Notes under the pieces: generated by a model
The model's input: the letters and a program-made list of their open reading frames with translations, nothing else
The model's database searches: none
What the model was told of the DNA's origin: nothing
Made by a program: the position numbers and the translations under genes
Source: an uncultured Clostridia bacterium
GTDB lineage: Bacteria; Bacillota; Clostridia; Christensenellales; UBA1242
DNA length: 64,000 nucleotides
Assembly (NCBI GenBank): GCA_930990515.1
Contig: CAKNPS010000001.1
Coordinates: 1 to 64,000, forward strand
Direction: 5' to 3'
In this document: positions 51,514 to 59,738 of the stretch, one piece after another
Layout of the letters: each line of letters opens with the position of its first letter
How positions within the stretch are numbered: position 1 is the first letter of the stretch

Positions 51514-51837
51514 TTACATTTCTCTTACACTTGCAGAGTATTTTCTTGTTAAATGTTGTTCAGGTTCTTCAACATATCTTTCAAGAAAATGAGCAAAAGA
51601 TGGTCTTTCTGTTGCTTGTAAATAAGAAAGTAATTCTTCAGCATCTTGATTTGAGTTTAATATCATACGAAGAAGACCTGTATTTCTTTGTGTGGCAAGA
51701 ATGTGCAATGTTTTAATTGTTCCTTCATATTGTTTATTAGTTTTTACTTTTGTATATGTTTCATTTTCTCTTTGGTTATTAGAAAGTTTATTTTCTTCTG
51801 GTAAAGTAAATTCTTCAAATACTGCTTCTTTTTCCAT
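51514..51837 (-). CDS. Unknown 107-residue acidic protein (orphan single-gene unit)
   Basis: No family recognised. The first 40 residues are acidic and probably disordered (EKEAVFEEFTLPEENKLS); the rest is helical with LHILATQRNTGLLRMIL and ELLSYLQATERPSFAHFLERY. AAAAGGAG precedes the ATG and a consensus-like promoter lies at 51906-51933, so it is a complete single-gene unit. It lies between ytxC and thrS, normally adjacent. Confidence 0.72.
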   Translation of the reverse strand: MEKEAVFEEFTLPEENKLSNNQRENETYTKVKTNKQYEGTIKTLHILATQRNTGLLRMILNSNQDAEELLSYLQATERPSFAHFLERYVEEPEQHLTRKYSASVREM

Positions 51838-51905
51838 TTTTTTCTCCTTTTAAAAACATATTTTACTTAATGTTTAGTTTATTCGTTTTTATAGACGCAA
51901 ATGCA

Positions 51906-51933
51906 ATTATATCACAAAAATTTTGTTTGTCAA
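51906..51933 (-). promoter_or_regulatory. Promoter of the 107-residue orphan gene with central palindrome
   Basis: On the minus strand TTGACA (complement of 51928-51933) and TATAAT (complement of 51906-51911) are 16 bases apart. The spacer contains the palindrome ACAAAAATTTTGT (51914-51926), a possible operator. A 65-base leader follows. Confidence 0.65.
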
Positions 51934-52054
51934 TAGTTTTTTTTAAATAATTTGAAAAAATTTGTAAGTTTTTGCAATTTTTTGTAATTTATGACGATTT
52001 TGTAAACTTTTTTGATGTTTAAAGCAAATCTTTTTTATTTTTAATAAAAATTTC

Positions 52055-52084
52055 TTGACAAGTAAAGAAGGTTGGGAGTATAAT
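52055..52084 (+). promoter_or_regulatory. Promoter of T-box-thrS
   Basis: Perfect TTGACA (52055-52060) and TATAAT (52079-52084), 18-base spacer; the leader starts near 52091. Confidence 0.85.
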
Positions 52085-52090
52085 AAGAGT

Positions 52091-52292
52091 GCATTTAGTA
52101 AAAGACAAGTATGTTCAAAATGGTGTGCACAGAGAAAAGTTGGTTGGTGAAAAACTTTAACATATTTTGAAAGGAAACCACTTTTATGTTTGAAGATGCT
52201 TTTGAAGAAAGTGGCACGGAAAAAATCCGTTGCAATTAAGGTGGAACCGCGGTTATTTAATCGTCCTTAAAAGTTTGTTTTAAGGATTTTTT
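52091..52292 (+). promoter_or_regulatory. T-box riboswitch controlling thrS
   Basis: The leader contains the T-box sequence AAGGTGGAACCGCG (52238-52251). Upstream are CAGAGAAAAG and GGTTGGTG (Stem I apical features) and a Stem III-like CCACTTT/AAAGTGG pair. The antiterminator pairs AAGG (52238-52241) with CCTT (52265-52268); the competing terminator is TCCTTAAAA/TTTTAAGGA followed by T (52264-52291). Uncharged tRNA-Thr would stabilise the antiterminator and switch thrS on. I could not assign the specifier codon safely; ACA in AACATA is a candidate but may instead be in the basal stem. Confidence 0.92.
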
Positions 52293-52352
52293 TATATTTT
52301 AATTTCCTTAAACAAACCTTTAAAATTTTAGAATTTTAAAAAGGAGAAGATT

Positions 52353-54116
52353 ATGGAAAAAGATAAACAACAAGAAATTGAAAAAGCAAGACACTCTCTT
52401 GCTCACATTTTGGCAAAGGCAATTGTGAGCCTATATCCAAAAACAAAACTCACTATTGGGCCAGCAATTGATGACGGCTTTTATTATGACATTGATTTGG
52501 ACGAAAATTTGACACCAGACCATTTTCCAGCCATTGAAAAGAAAATGAAGGAAATAATCAATAAGGGAGAACCTTTTGTTCGCAAAGTTGTTTCAAAAGA
52601 AGAAGCATTAAAACTTTTTAAAGACAATGAGTATAAAACAGAAATTATAAACGAACTTCCAGAAGGAGAAGAAGTTTCTATCTATTATACAGGTGATGAT
52701 TTCTTTGACCTTTGTCGTGGTCCTCATGTTGAAAGTGCAAAGAATCTTCAAAACTATGCGTATAAAATTCACGCAGTTAATGGTGCTTATTGGAGAGGAA
52801 ATGAAAAAAACAAGATGCTTCAACGCGTCTATGCTTATGCATATCCAGATAAAAAACAACTCAACGAACATATACAAATGATTGAAGAAGCTAAGAAGCG
52901 TGACCATAACAAACTTGGTAGAGAATTAGGATTTTTCACAACCGTTGACTATATCGGTCAAGGACTTCCTATTCTTCTTCCTAAAGGTGCTCGTGTGATA
53001 CAAATTTTACAAAGATTTGTTGAAGATGAAGAACAAAAAAGGGGTTGGCTTTTAACTAAAACTCCTTTTATGGCAAAAAGCGATTTATATAAAATTTCAG
53101 GACATTGGGATCACTATAAAGACGGAATGTTTGTTTTAGGTGACGAGAAAAAGGATAAAGAAGTTTATGCTCTTCGTCCTATGACTTGTCCATTCCAATA
53201 TCAAGCATATTTAAACAAGGCTCGTTCTTACAAAGATTTGCCATTGAGATATAATGAAACTTCCACTCTTTTTAGAAATGAAGCAAGTGGCGAAATGCAC
53301 GGACTTATTCGTGTTAGACAATTTACTATAAGTGAAGGGCATCTAATGTGCACACCAGAACAACTTGAAAGCGAATTTAAAGGTTGTTTGGAACTTGCAA
53401 CTTATATGCTTAAGACTTTAGGGCTTTACGAAGATGCATCATATAGATTTTCTCAATGGGACCCTAATGATAAAGAAAAATATATTGGAACAAAAGAACA
53501 ATGGGACGAAGCACAAAGTGCAATGGAAAAAATTTTAAAGGATTTAAATGTTCCTTATGAAATAGGTATTGGAGAAGCCGCTTTCTATGGTCCAAAACTT
53601 GATATTCAAATAAAAAATGTGTTTGGAAAAGAAGACACTTTAATAACAATTCAAATTGACCAAATGTTAGCTGAAAAATTTGGTATGGTTTATACTGACA
53701 AAGACGGAAATAAAAAGAACCCTTACATTATTCATAGAACTAGCATTGGTTGCTATGAAAGAACTCTTGCATATTTAATTGAAAAATATGCTGGGGCGTT
53801 TCCACTTTGGCTTTCGCCTGAGCAAGTGAGAGTTATGTCGCTCACTGAAAGAAACACTGATTATGTCGATAAAATTGTGGCAAAATTAAAACAAGAAGGT
53901 TTAAGAGTGGAAGCGGATAACCGCAATGAGAAAATTGGCTATAAAATCCGTGAAGCGTTAAACGAAAAAGTGCCATATCTTATCATTGTTGGTGATGAAG
54001 AAGAAAAGAATGGAACAATCTCCATTCGTGGACGCGGCTATGAAAACAAGAGCGGGCTTAATTTAGACGATTTCATTGCAAGATTAAAGAATGAAATTGA
54101 GACAAAGAAAATATAG
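52353..54116 (+). CDS. thrS: Threonyl-tRNA synthetase lacking the TGS domain
   Basis: Charges tRNA-Thr. The 587-residue protein begins at the editing domain (ARHSLAHILAKAIVSLYP, about 11-28, with the HxxxH site; CRGPHVESA near 127) and continues with the class II core: KGARVIQILQRFVEDEEQKRG (motif 1 region, split), MTCPFQYQAYLNKAR with the zinc cysteine (about 280), RYNETSTLFRNEASGEMHGL (motif 2), HRTSIGCYERTLAYLIE (motif 3), and the anticodon-binding domain (about 485-587). The usual 60-residue TGS domain is absent, and the AAAGGAG-preceded ATG leaves no room for it. It is controlled by the T-box upstream. Confidence 0.96.
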   Translation: MEKDKQQEIEKARHSLAHILAKAIVSLYPKTKLTIGPAIDDGFYYDIDLDENLTPDHFPAIEKKMKEIINKGEPFVRKVVSKEEALKLFKDNEYKTEIINELPEGEEVSIYYTGDDFFDLCRGPHVESAKNLQNYAYKIHAVNGAYWRGNEKNKMLQRVYAYAYPDKKQLNEHIQMIEEAKKRDHNKLGRELGFFTTVDYIGQGLPILLPKGARVIQILQRFVEDEEQKRGWLLTKTPFMAKSDLYKISGHWDHYKDGMFVLGDEKKDKEVYALRPMTCPFQYQAYLNKARSYKDLPLRYNETSTLFRNEASGEMHGLIRVRQFTISEGHLMCTPEQLESEFKGCLELATYMLKTLGLYEDASYRFSQWDPNDKEKYIGTKEQWDEAQSAMEKILKDLNVPYEIGIGEAAFYGPKLDIQIKNVFGKEDTLITIQIDQMLAEKFGMVYTDKDGNKKNPYIIHRTSIGCYERTLAYLIEKYAGAFPLWLSPEQVRVMSLTERNTDYVDKIVAKLKQEGLRVEADNRNEKIGYKIREALNEKVPYLIIVGDEEEKNGTISIRGRGYENKSGLNLDDFIARLKNEIETKKI

Positions 54117-54212
54117 GCAATGCCTAATTTTAAGTGTTGAAAATTAACTATAACAAATAATTAAGCATAAAACAAAATGAATAAAATAAAAATTTAATTT
54201 TTAATCATTACG

Positions 54213-54246
54213 AAAAGCATTTAAGGAAACTTAAGTGCTTTTTTTC
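54213..54246 (+). terminator. Terminator of thrS
   Basis: AAAAGCATTTAAG (54213-54225), GAAA tetraloop, CTTAAGTGCTTTT (54230-54242) with one G-U pair, then T. Confidence 0.9.
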
Positions 54247-54259
54247 AAAAAAGTCACTA

Positions 54260-54288
54260 TTGACTTTGGTAGGTAATTATGGTATAAT
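54260..54288 (+). promoter_or_regulatory. Promoter of the microprotein-yajC operon and its structured leader
   Basis: TTGACT (54260-54265) and TATAAT (54283-54288) with a 17-base spacer and a TGG extension. The transcript would have a roughly 165-base leader to 54461. The leader has two hairpins: AAATAGCAA/TTGCTATTT (about 54298-54331) and ACAGGC-ACA-GCCTGT (54344-54358). A second, weaker promoter (TTGGCG, then TAAGAT near 54444) lies closer. I see no known riboswitch. Confidence 0.65.
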
Positions 54289-54461
54289 TTCTTTATAAAA
54301 TAGCAATATCAAAAATAAAACTTGCTATTTAAAAAAGCAAAAACAGGCACAGCCTGTCAAAATTTGTCGATAAGATTAAAAAAAATTATAAATTTTTAAA
54401 AATTTTAACTTAATTTCGTTTGGCGAAAATGAAAAATTATGTTAAGATATAGGAGGTTCAA

Positions 54462-54536
54462 ATGACTATAGGAGAACTTGCAATTCCATTACTTGTCATT
54501 TTTATGACACTATTTTTGGGATTTTATATGAAATAA
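54462..54536 (+). CDS. 24-residue membrane microprotein
   Basis: A short frame begins at ATG 54462 behind a perfect AGGAGGTT ribosome site and ends at TAA 54534-54536. The product, MTIGELAIPLLVIFM plus TLFLGFYMK, is one membrane helix with a basic end. It is 18 bases upstream of yajC and probably co-transcribed. The strong ribosome site makes chance unlikely. Small membrane peptides often modulate partner complexes; here the Sec-associated YajC is the neighbour. No family recognised. Confidence 0.7.
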   Translation: MTIGELAIPLLVIFMTLFLGFYMK

Positions 54537-54554
54537 AAGGAGATTAAAAATTAA

Positions 54555-55055
54555 ATGGAAAGTTTATTACTTGCTTCAACCGAGAACATTGTTAACTATA
54601 TCTTGATTGGAATCGTTGTTTTAATGCTTATTGCTCTTCCAATTATGATGAATCAAAAGAATAAACGCGAAACTCAAAAAATTCAAGAACAAACAAATTC
54701 TCTCAAAGTGGGCGACAAAATTTTGACAACTAGCGGTGTTTATGGAACAATCACTGAAATTAAATTTGACGACACTCAAAAACTTGTTGTTATTGAAACT
54801 GGCGGAAAAACAAAAAGTTATATGACAGTTGATGCTTATGCAATTTACACTGTTTTCAAGAGTGAAGAAGAACTAGAAAATGAACAACAAGCAAAACTTG
54901 AAGCTGAAAAAGCAAAAGAACAAGAGAAAAAAGGCGACAAAAAAGAAGAAAAGGTCGAAGTTGTCGTTGAAGAAAAACAAGAAGAACCAAAAACTGAAGA
55001 AGTTAAGACTGAAGAAGTTGTCGTTGAAAAGAAAAGCAAAAAGAAAGGGAAATAA
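54555..55055 (+). CDS. yajC: Preprotein translocase subunit YajC
   Basis: A SecDF-associated small membrane protein. The 166-residue chain has one membrane segment (about 14-33), then the family's KNKRETQKIQEQTNSLKVGD and KILTTSGVYGTITEIKFDDT (about 35-80). The C-terminal 60 residues are an unusually long run of alternating Lys and Glu with a basic end; typical YajC is about 90-110 residues. AAAGGAG precedes the ATG. The tail may interact with ribosomes or nucleic acid, but that is speculation. Confidence 0.92.
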   Translation: MESLLLASTENIVNYILIGIVVLMLIALPIMMNQKNKRETQKIQEQTNSLKVGDKILTTSGVYGTITEIKFDDTQKLVVIETGGKTKSYMTVDAYAIYTVFKSEEELENEQQAKLEAEKAKEQEKKGDKKEEKVEVVVEEKQEEPKTEEVKTEEVVVEKKSKKKGK

Positions 55056-55066
55056 TTCCCTTTTTT
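55045..55066 (+). terminator. Terminator of yajC
   Basis: AAGGGAA (55045-55051), ATAA loop... TTCCCTT (55056-55062), then T. The left arm lies in the last codons. Confidence 0.85.
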
Positions 55067-55070
55067 CATC

Positions 55071-55099
55071 TTGACAATCTTTATAATGTATGTTAAAAT
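55071..55099 (+). promoter_or_regulatory. Promoter of the 142-residue orphan gene
   Basis: TTGACA (55071-55076) and TAAAAT (55094-55099), 17-base spacer, with a TG just upstream of the -10 box. Confidence 0.8.
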
Positions 55100-55122
55100 T
55101 GCGTTGTTTTTTGGAGATTAAA

Positions 55123-55551
55123 ATGAATACAGCAGATTATATTAAAAGATTAGAAACTTTAGTTAATTCTATCGCAAACACAAAATTTGAAATTGAAGTT
55201 AATTTCAACGATAATTTTTCATTAGAAGAATTTGAAAAAAATTTGGATAAAACCGATTTAAAATATTTCAAAAAAGATTGTATTGTTGTAGATAAACCTC
55301 ACGTTAGACGAAGTGAATCATTTAAAGAAAGAATGAAAGTTCTTTTAGAAGAAGATTATAAACTTCTTAGAAAAATATTAACTTACACACCTCAAAGAGA
55401 AGTTGATATTTTTTTGGAACAACGGGAACATTATGATAAATTTAAACTTCAAGGTAATGCTCCAATTTATTTAACTGATTTTTATGGTTATCTTGTAACT
55501 AAAGAAGTTAAATCAATGGCTAAAGAAGTTTTTAAAGAGAAAAAATTATAG
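55123..55551 (+). CDS. Unknown 142-residue protein (orphan single-gene unit)
   Basis: No family recognised. A soluble, highly charged protein, predicted helix (NTADYIKRLETLVNSIAN) then strand-loop elements, VDKPHVRRSESFKERMKVLLEEDYKLL-type helix in the middle (read in pieces) and a YLTDFYGYLVTKEVKSM end. GGAG precedes ATG 55123; the longer upstream frame overlaps the promoter. It has its own promoter and terminator, like the orphan genes at 11364, 20416 and 51514. Confidence 0.75.
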   Translation: MNTADYIKRLETLVNSIANTKFEIEVNFNDNFSLEEFEKNLDKTDLKYFKKDCIVVDKPHVRRSESFKERMKVLLEEDYKLLRKILTYTPQREVDIFLEQREHYDKFKLQGNAPIYLTDFYGYLVTKEVKSMAKEVFKEKKL

Positions 55552-55577
55552 AGAGAAAATTCTCTCTATTTTTTTAT
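55548..55577 (+). terminator. Terminator of the 142-residue orphan gene
   Basis: ATAGAGAGAA (55548-55557) and TTCTCTCTAT (55560-55569), then T. It overlaps the stop. Confidence 0.85.
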
Positions 55578-55661
55578 TTTAAAAATTATTTAGTTATTAA
55601 AAAATTACTAAATAATTGATATATTGAATTATAAATATTTTATCAAATTTTAATTTATTAT

Positions 55662-56246
55662 TTAAGAAAAAATCGAAGATTCTTTTTGTGCTTTTTTAAT
55701 CATTTTTTGATGATTTTTATCAATTATTTTTGTTGAGTGCGTTTTTGAATTTTTAAAATGTAAGCATAAATGTCCATTTAAACCATTATCAATTTGATTT
55801 TCTCCGTGTGGAAAACCTGACAAACTCGCACAGACATAAAGGTTGTCATTAATCTGCAAGTATACCGCTCGTCTTTCCCAAGAATAAGAACCACCAAATA
55901 TTTCTTTTAAAAGTAGTGTGTTTTTGTTATCTATGGTTTCCACTTCTGCGTGATTTGTTCCGCCAGTTCGTTGAACATAAAATTCAATTCCACTTTCTTG
56001 GTCAATCAGTTTGTAATCTTTGTTATATTCCATAAGTAGGTTTACAACTTGCCAATCCAAACTTGCAACTTTGACTTCGTTTTCTTTTTGCGTGGATAGT
56101 TCTCTTTCAGAAAAGTTATTAATTTCATACATATTTTGACTTGTCACATTTGTATAATCAGAAAAAACAGGATATGGGAATAATCCAGCAAAAACACCCA
56201 AACTTATAAGAAAAATAAATATGTAAACGACAATTTTTCTTTGCAT
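55662..56246 (-). CDS. Exported protein with conserved Firmicutes domain of unknown function
   Basis: A 194-residue protein with an N-terminal membrane or signal segment (about 3-24). The rest matches a domain I recall from many secreted spore-former proteins: SLDWQVVNLLMEYNKDYKLI, FYVQRTGGTNHAEVE, GGSYSWERRAVYLQI, then ASLSGFPHGENQIDNGLNG and HLCLHFKNSKTHSTKIIDK. Conserved His, Asn and Trp suggest an enzyme or binding site, but no function is known to me. I start at 56246, where a TATTCT box lies six bases upstream; no ribosome site is present. No gene follows it before thrS-side genes. Confidence 0.75.
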   Translation of the reverse strand: MQRKIVVYIFIFLISLGVFAGLFPYPVFSDYTNVTSQNMYEINNFSERELSTQKENEVKVASLDWQVVNLLMEYNKDYKLIDQESGIEFYVQRTGGTNHAEVETIDNKNTLLLKEIFGGSYSWERRAVYLQINDNLYVCASLSGFPHGENQIDNGLNGHLCLHFKNSKTHSTKIIDKNHQKMIKKAQKESSIFS

Positions 56247-56410
56247 AATTTTAGAATATCTAATTTTATTTGAATTATACAATATAAGTTAGAGAGCGAG
56301 TTTTTTTATCAGCGGACAACTGAATTTTTAAGTATTATAGTGAGTATTTAAGTTAACAAATTTGTTTATAACTTTTAGTTTTTAAATTAATTTTGTTTTA
56401 GTAAAAAATT

Positions 56411-56434
56411 AAAGAGAACTTGTTGTTCTCTTTT
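56411..56434 (-). terminator. Terminator of tadA
   Basis: AAAGAGAAC (56411-56419) and GTTCTCTTT (56425-56433), five-base loop; T follow on the minus strand. The stretch 56247-56410 has nothing else visible. Confidence 0.85.
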
Positions 56435-56460
56435 TAAATTTTCCCTATTTTGAAGAAAAT

Positions 56461-56913
56461 TTATTTGCGTTTTGATTTAAAAAATGCTGTTAAAAGTAAA
56501 GAACATTCTTGAGAATATTTGTCTTCTTTTATTAATGTGGTTTTATGATTAAGGCGAGTGCTTTCAAAAATTTGCTCGCAGAGATTATCTTGTGAATTTG
56601 TTTCATCTGCTCCAAAGTGGCAAACTTTAATTCTTGCATTCACAATTGCACCAGCACACATAGGGCAAGGCTTTAAAGTGACATACATTTCACAATCGCT
56701 TAACCGCCAATCTTTAAGTTTTTTGCAAGCCCTATTTATGGCAATTATTTCTGCGTGCTTTAAAGCATTCTTAGATTTTTCGCGTCTATTATAACCTTTG
56801 GAAATTATTTTTCCATCTTTAACGATACAAGCACCAATTGGCACTTCGTCTTTTTTTAGGGCTTTTTGGGCTTCATCTATTGCAATTTGCATAAAGTCTA
56901 AATTTTCTTTCAT
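56461..56913 (-). CDS. tadA: tRNA-specific adenosine deaminase
   Basis: Deaminates adenosine 34 to inosine in tRNA-Arg(ACG). The 150-residue protein has the zinc ligands HAEIIAI (about 53, His and catalytic Glu) and PCPMCAGAI (about 84, two Cys), and EVPIGACIVKDGKII near 22. There is no ribosome site; TAAAAT on the minus strand (complement of 56920-56925) ends six bases before the ATG, a leaderless arrangement. It is divergent from the CAAX protease gene, also leaderless. Confidence 0.93.
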   Translation of the reverse strand: MKENLDFMQIAIDEAQKALKKDEVPIGACIVKDGKIISKGYNRREKSKNALKHAEIIAINRACKKLKDWRLSDCEMYVTLKPCPMCAGAIVNARIKVCHFGADETNSQDNLCEQIFESTRLNHKTTLIKEDKYSQECSLLLTAFFKSKRK

Positions 56914-56976
56914 TTTTATATTTTACTGCAAAATTTAATTAAAGTCCAATAATTTCTTGTTTTTTTTCTTAAATTG

Positions 56977-56985
56977 TGATATATT
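56977..56985 (+). promoter_or_regulatory. Extended -10 promoter placed for leaderless CAAX-protease gene
   Basis: TGA then TATATT (56980-56985) ends six bases before ATG 56992; TTGTTT lies 17 bases upstream (56957-56962). No ribosome site. Confidence 0.65.
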
Positions 56986-56991
56986 TTGACT

Positions 56992-58026
56992 ATGGAAAAA
57001 AATATCGACATCAAAGATTTCAAAAAAACAGTTACAAAACGCAATTTTTATACAATAAATGACACAGGAAAAGTGTTTTTACTTGCACTTTTAATTCCTT
57101 TTGTGGCTTCACTTGTTTTTTCCTTTTTGGGATACGGAATTGCAAGGTGGGCAGGAATATCATTTGGAACTGAAGAAAGTTGGATTATGACTTTATATAA
57201 CAACCACCTTTGGTTCTCTATTCCTTATGCACTCATTTCACAAATTTCTTTTATATCTTTGTTTTTTGTTTATAACAAAGTGAACAGAATAAGTTTAAAA
57301 GCATGCAAAGTCAAATTTAAGAAAATTGACCCAATAACAGCAGTTTTGTCCGCAGTTTTTGGCATTGTTTTTGTCGTTTGTCTTTTTGGTTTGGTTGAAG
57401 GGTGTTTTGGAACACTTTTTGAAATGTGGGGAATTGCTCCAAACGAAAACCCAATTCCGCTTAATAATTTTGGCTGGTATGTTTTCTATGTCATCTTTTT
57501 TGCCGTTGTTCCTGCAATTTGTGAAGAACTCATTTTCCGCGGAGTAATTTTCAATGGCTTAAAGCGCGGAATTGGAAGTTTGTGGGCGATAATCTTGTCG
57601 AGTGTTCTTTTTGCTTTAATTCACCAAAACATCAATCAATTTATTTATCCATTAATAATGGGGCTTGTTTTCTCAATTTTAATGAACAAAACAAACAATC
57701 TTATTTATCCAATTCTTATGCATTTCTTTAACAATTTGACGACAGTGACTTTGCAGTATTTAATGAATATTGGGGCAATAAATCTAAACTTGCCTGTCAA
57801 TGCCGTTTATGTTGTTGTTTCTCTTGTTCTTGCCATTGTTGTGGGAGTTCTTTTCTTTTTGTTTTACTTCTTCTATCTTAAAAGAAAAGACTTTGCAGTT
57901 AGTTATGAAGAAGGGGAAGAATATGTCGGCAAAGAGCCTATCTTTATCGGTAAACTTCCACTCACTCTTTATGCAGGAATGGCACTTTCTGTGATTTTTA
58001 TTGTTATAAATATTATTGCTGGGTAA
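56992..58026 (+). CDS. CPBP family intramembrane metalloprotease (CAAX-type), first copy
   Basis: A 344-residue membrane protein with about eight helices. The CPBP/ABI signature is CEELIFRGVIFNGL (EExxxR, about 177) and the later histidine motif LFALIHQNINQF (about 206) and PILMHFFNN (about 243). Such enzymes cleave or retain membrane proteins; the substrates here are unknown. I start at ATG 56992 rather than the upstream TTG. The second copy follows 22 bases later, then rlmH, in one operon. Confidence 0.88.
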   Translation: MEKNIDIKDFKKTVTKRNFYTINDTGKVFLLALLIPFVASLVFSFLGYGIARWAGISFGTEESWIMTLYNNHLWFSIPYALISQISFISLFFVYNKVNRISLKACKVKFKKIDPITAVLSAVFGIVFVVCLFGLVEGCFGTLFEMWGIAPNENPIPLNNFGWYVFYVIFFAVVPAICEELIFRGVIFNGLKRGIGSLWAIILSSVLFALIHQNINQFIYPLIMGLVFSILMNKTNNLIYPILMHFFNNLTTVTLQYLMNIGAINLNLPVNAVYVVVSLVLAIVVGVLFFLFYFFYLKRKDFAVSYEEGEEYVGKEPIFIGKLPLTLYAGMALSVIFIVINIIAG

Positions 58027-58048
58027 TACAATATTTTAGAGGTCGATT

Positions 58049-59188
58049 GTGGGGAAGAAATATGCATTTGCATCTAGTTTAATATATTTTATTGTGGTTT
58101 GCATTTTTGTTACTATAAGAATGTTAAATCATTTTCATTTGTTGTCATTTTTAGGTGATTATGGCTCGTATATTGTCAACGGAATTTTGCAAGTTGGCAT
58201 TCTCTTTTTTTTCTCAATTTTTATGTTTAAATATTTAACCAAAAGAAGTCTTAAAAAGACATTATATAACTTTTCATACACAAAAGTCTCTTTCCGAGTT
58301 ATTTTAATTTCCATTGGACTTGGCGTTGTGGTTTATTTTTTAAATATCTTTGTGGCAAGTTTCTTTAATGCAATTTTGTCTAGTGCGGGTTATGAGTTTT
58401 CTTCATCTTCATCATCAGCAAGTGTTTCCATTTGGACTTTAATTTTAGGTCTTATTTTCACAGCAATTCTTCCTGCCATTTGTGAAGAAAACTTGCATCG
58501 TGGGATGTTACTTTTTGGAAATACTGGGCTTGGAATGAAAAACAATATTCTTTTAACTGGGCTTATGTTTGGGTTGCTTCACATGAATATTGAACAATTT
58601 TTCTATGCCACAATCATTGGGATTTTTCTTAATTTTGTTTTGTATATAACTGAAAGCATTTATCCATGTATGATAATTCACTTCATGAATAACGGAATTG
58701 GAGTGCTTCTTTCATATCTTACAAATGCCAATGTCATTCAAGGCGGGTTATTTACAAAATTGAACGAACTTTTAATAAGTAATGCCGCAGTAGGTTTTGT
58801 TGTTATGCTGATTATTGTTTTGGTTTTGGTGTTTTTACTTTTCTATTTGGTTCGTCTTTTGATTAAATATAGTTTCGAAGATGGATTTAAGGCTAAACAA
58901 AAGGCAGTTCAGCAACTCGCTACTCGCGTTGGCTTTTTCAGTGATATTGAAAAAATTAAAAACGGAGAAGATGTCGATGAAGATTCTGTTTTGTCAAATA
59001 GCGATAAACAGTTAGCATTTCTTTCATTTGACGAATTGAAAGAAAAAATTAAAGAAAATCCTGAAAATTTTGTTGTCCAAAAGCCGAAAAAAGAAAAGAT
59101 GGAAACTCGAACCAAAATTCTTCTAATTGCTTCCATTGTGCTTATGTCGGCAGTCACTTTGTTCACATTCATTTGGGGGCTTTTATGA
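58049..59188 (+). CDS. CPBP family intramembrane metalloprotease (CAAX-type), second copy
   Basis: A 379-residue membrane protein paralogous in design to the preceding gene. The signature is ICEENLHRGMLLFGN (EExxxR, about 147), then FGLLHMNIEQFFYA (about 173) and MIIHFMNNG (about 210). After the sixth or seventh helix there is a cytoplasmic stretch (about 275-355) and a final C-terminal helix. The start is GTG with GAGGT upstream. It overlaps rlmH by four bases. Confidence 0.86.
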   Translation: MGKKYAFASSLIYFIVVCIFVTIRMLNHFHLLSFLGDYGSYIVNGILQVGILFFFSIFMFKYLTKRSLKKTLYNFSYTKVSFRVILISIGLGVVVYFLNIFVASFFNAILSSAGYEFSSSSSSASVSIWTLILGLIFTAILPAICEENLHRGMLLFGNTGLGMKNNILLTGLMFGLLHMNIEQFFYATIIGIFLNFVLYITESIYPCMIIHFMNNGIGVLLSYLTNANVIQGGLFTKLNELLISNAAVGFVVMLIIVLVLVFLLFYLVRLLIKYSFEDGFKAKQKAVQQLATRVGFFSDIEKIKNGEDVDEDSVLSNSDKQLAFLSFDELKEKIKENPENFVVQKPKKEKMETRTKILLIASIVLMSAVTLFTFIWGLL

Positions 59189-59643
59189 TGACAATTAATA
59201 TTGTTTGTGTTGGAAATTTAAAAGAAAAGTTTTCTCGTGATGAACAGAGTGAATATTTAAAGCGACTTTCTGCTTTTTGCAAGATTAATATAATTGAACT
59301 TAAGGAGCAAAACAAATTTGAAAATGTGGAAGTTATAAAAACAAAAGAAGGGGAAGAGATATTAAAAAATCTTTCCAATTTTACATACCTATGCGATGTT
59401 GACGGAAAACAATTTTCAAGCATGGAATTTGCGGAAGAATTAAACAAAGCATCTTGTGAAACTTCAAAACTAACATTTGTGATTGGTGGTTCTTATGGAG
59501 TAAGCGAAGAAGTAAAGAAGACTGTTAATAAAAAAATTTCCTTTTCCAAAATGACATTCCCACACAATCTTTTCCGTGTTATGCTTTTAGAACAAATTTA
59601 TCGTGCTTTCACAATTAATACTGGTAAAAATTATCATAAATAA
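59185..59643 (+). CDS. rlmH: 23S rRNA (pseudouridine(1915)-N3)-methyltransferase RlmH
   Basis: A SPOUT methyltransferase that modifies helix 69 of 23S rRNA. The 152-residue protein begins with a VCVGNLKEKF strand, holds LCDVDGKQFSSMEFAEEL (about 72-90), FVIGGSYGVSEEVK (about 102-115) with the SAM-binding GG, and KMTFPHNLFRVMLLEQIYRA (about 122-141), all typical. The start overlaps the protease stop (ATGA). A second ATG follows directly. Confidence 0.95.
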   Translation: MMTINIVCVGNLKEKFSRDEQSEYLKRLSAFCKINIIELKEQNKFENVEVIKTKEGEEILKNLSNFTYLCDVDGKQFSSMEFAEELNKASCETSKLTFVIGGSYGVSEEVKKTVNKKISFSKMTFPHNLFRVMLLEQIYRAFTINTGKNYHK

Positions 59644-59738
59644 AATTTAATTTTATTTGTTATAAAGATAAAATATCTATTTAATTTTTTTATAAAATAT
59701 TTTATTCAAAAATATTATTTTAAATATATTAAAATAAT

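Noticed and set aside
54880..55074. Lysine-rich frame inside yajC
   Set aside because: It is an alternative reading of the repetitive GAA/AAA tail of yajC.
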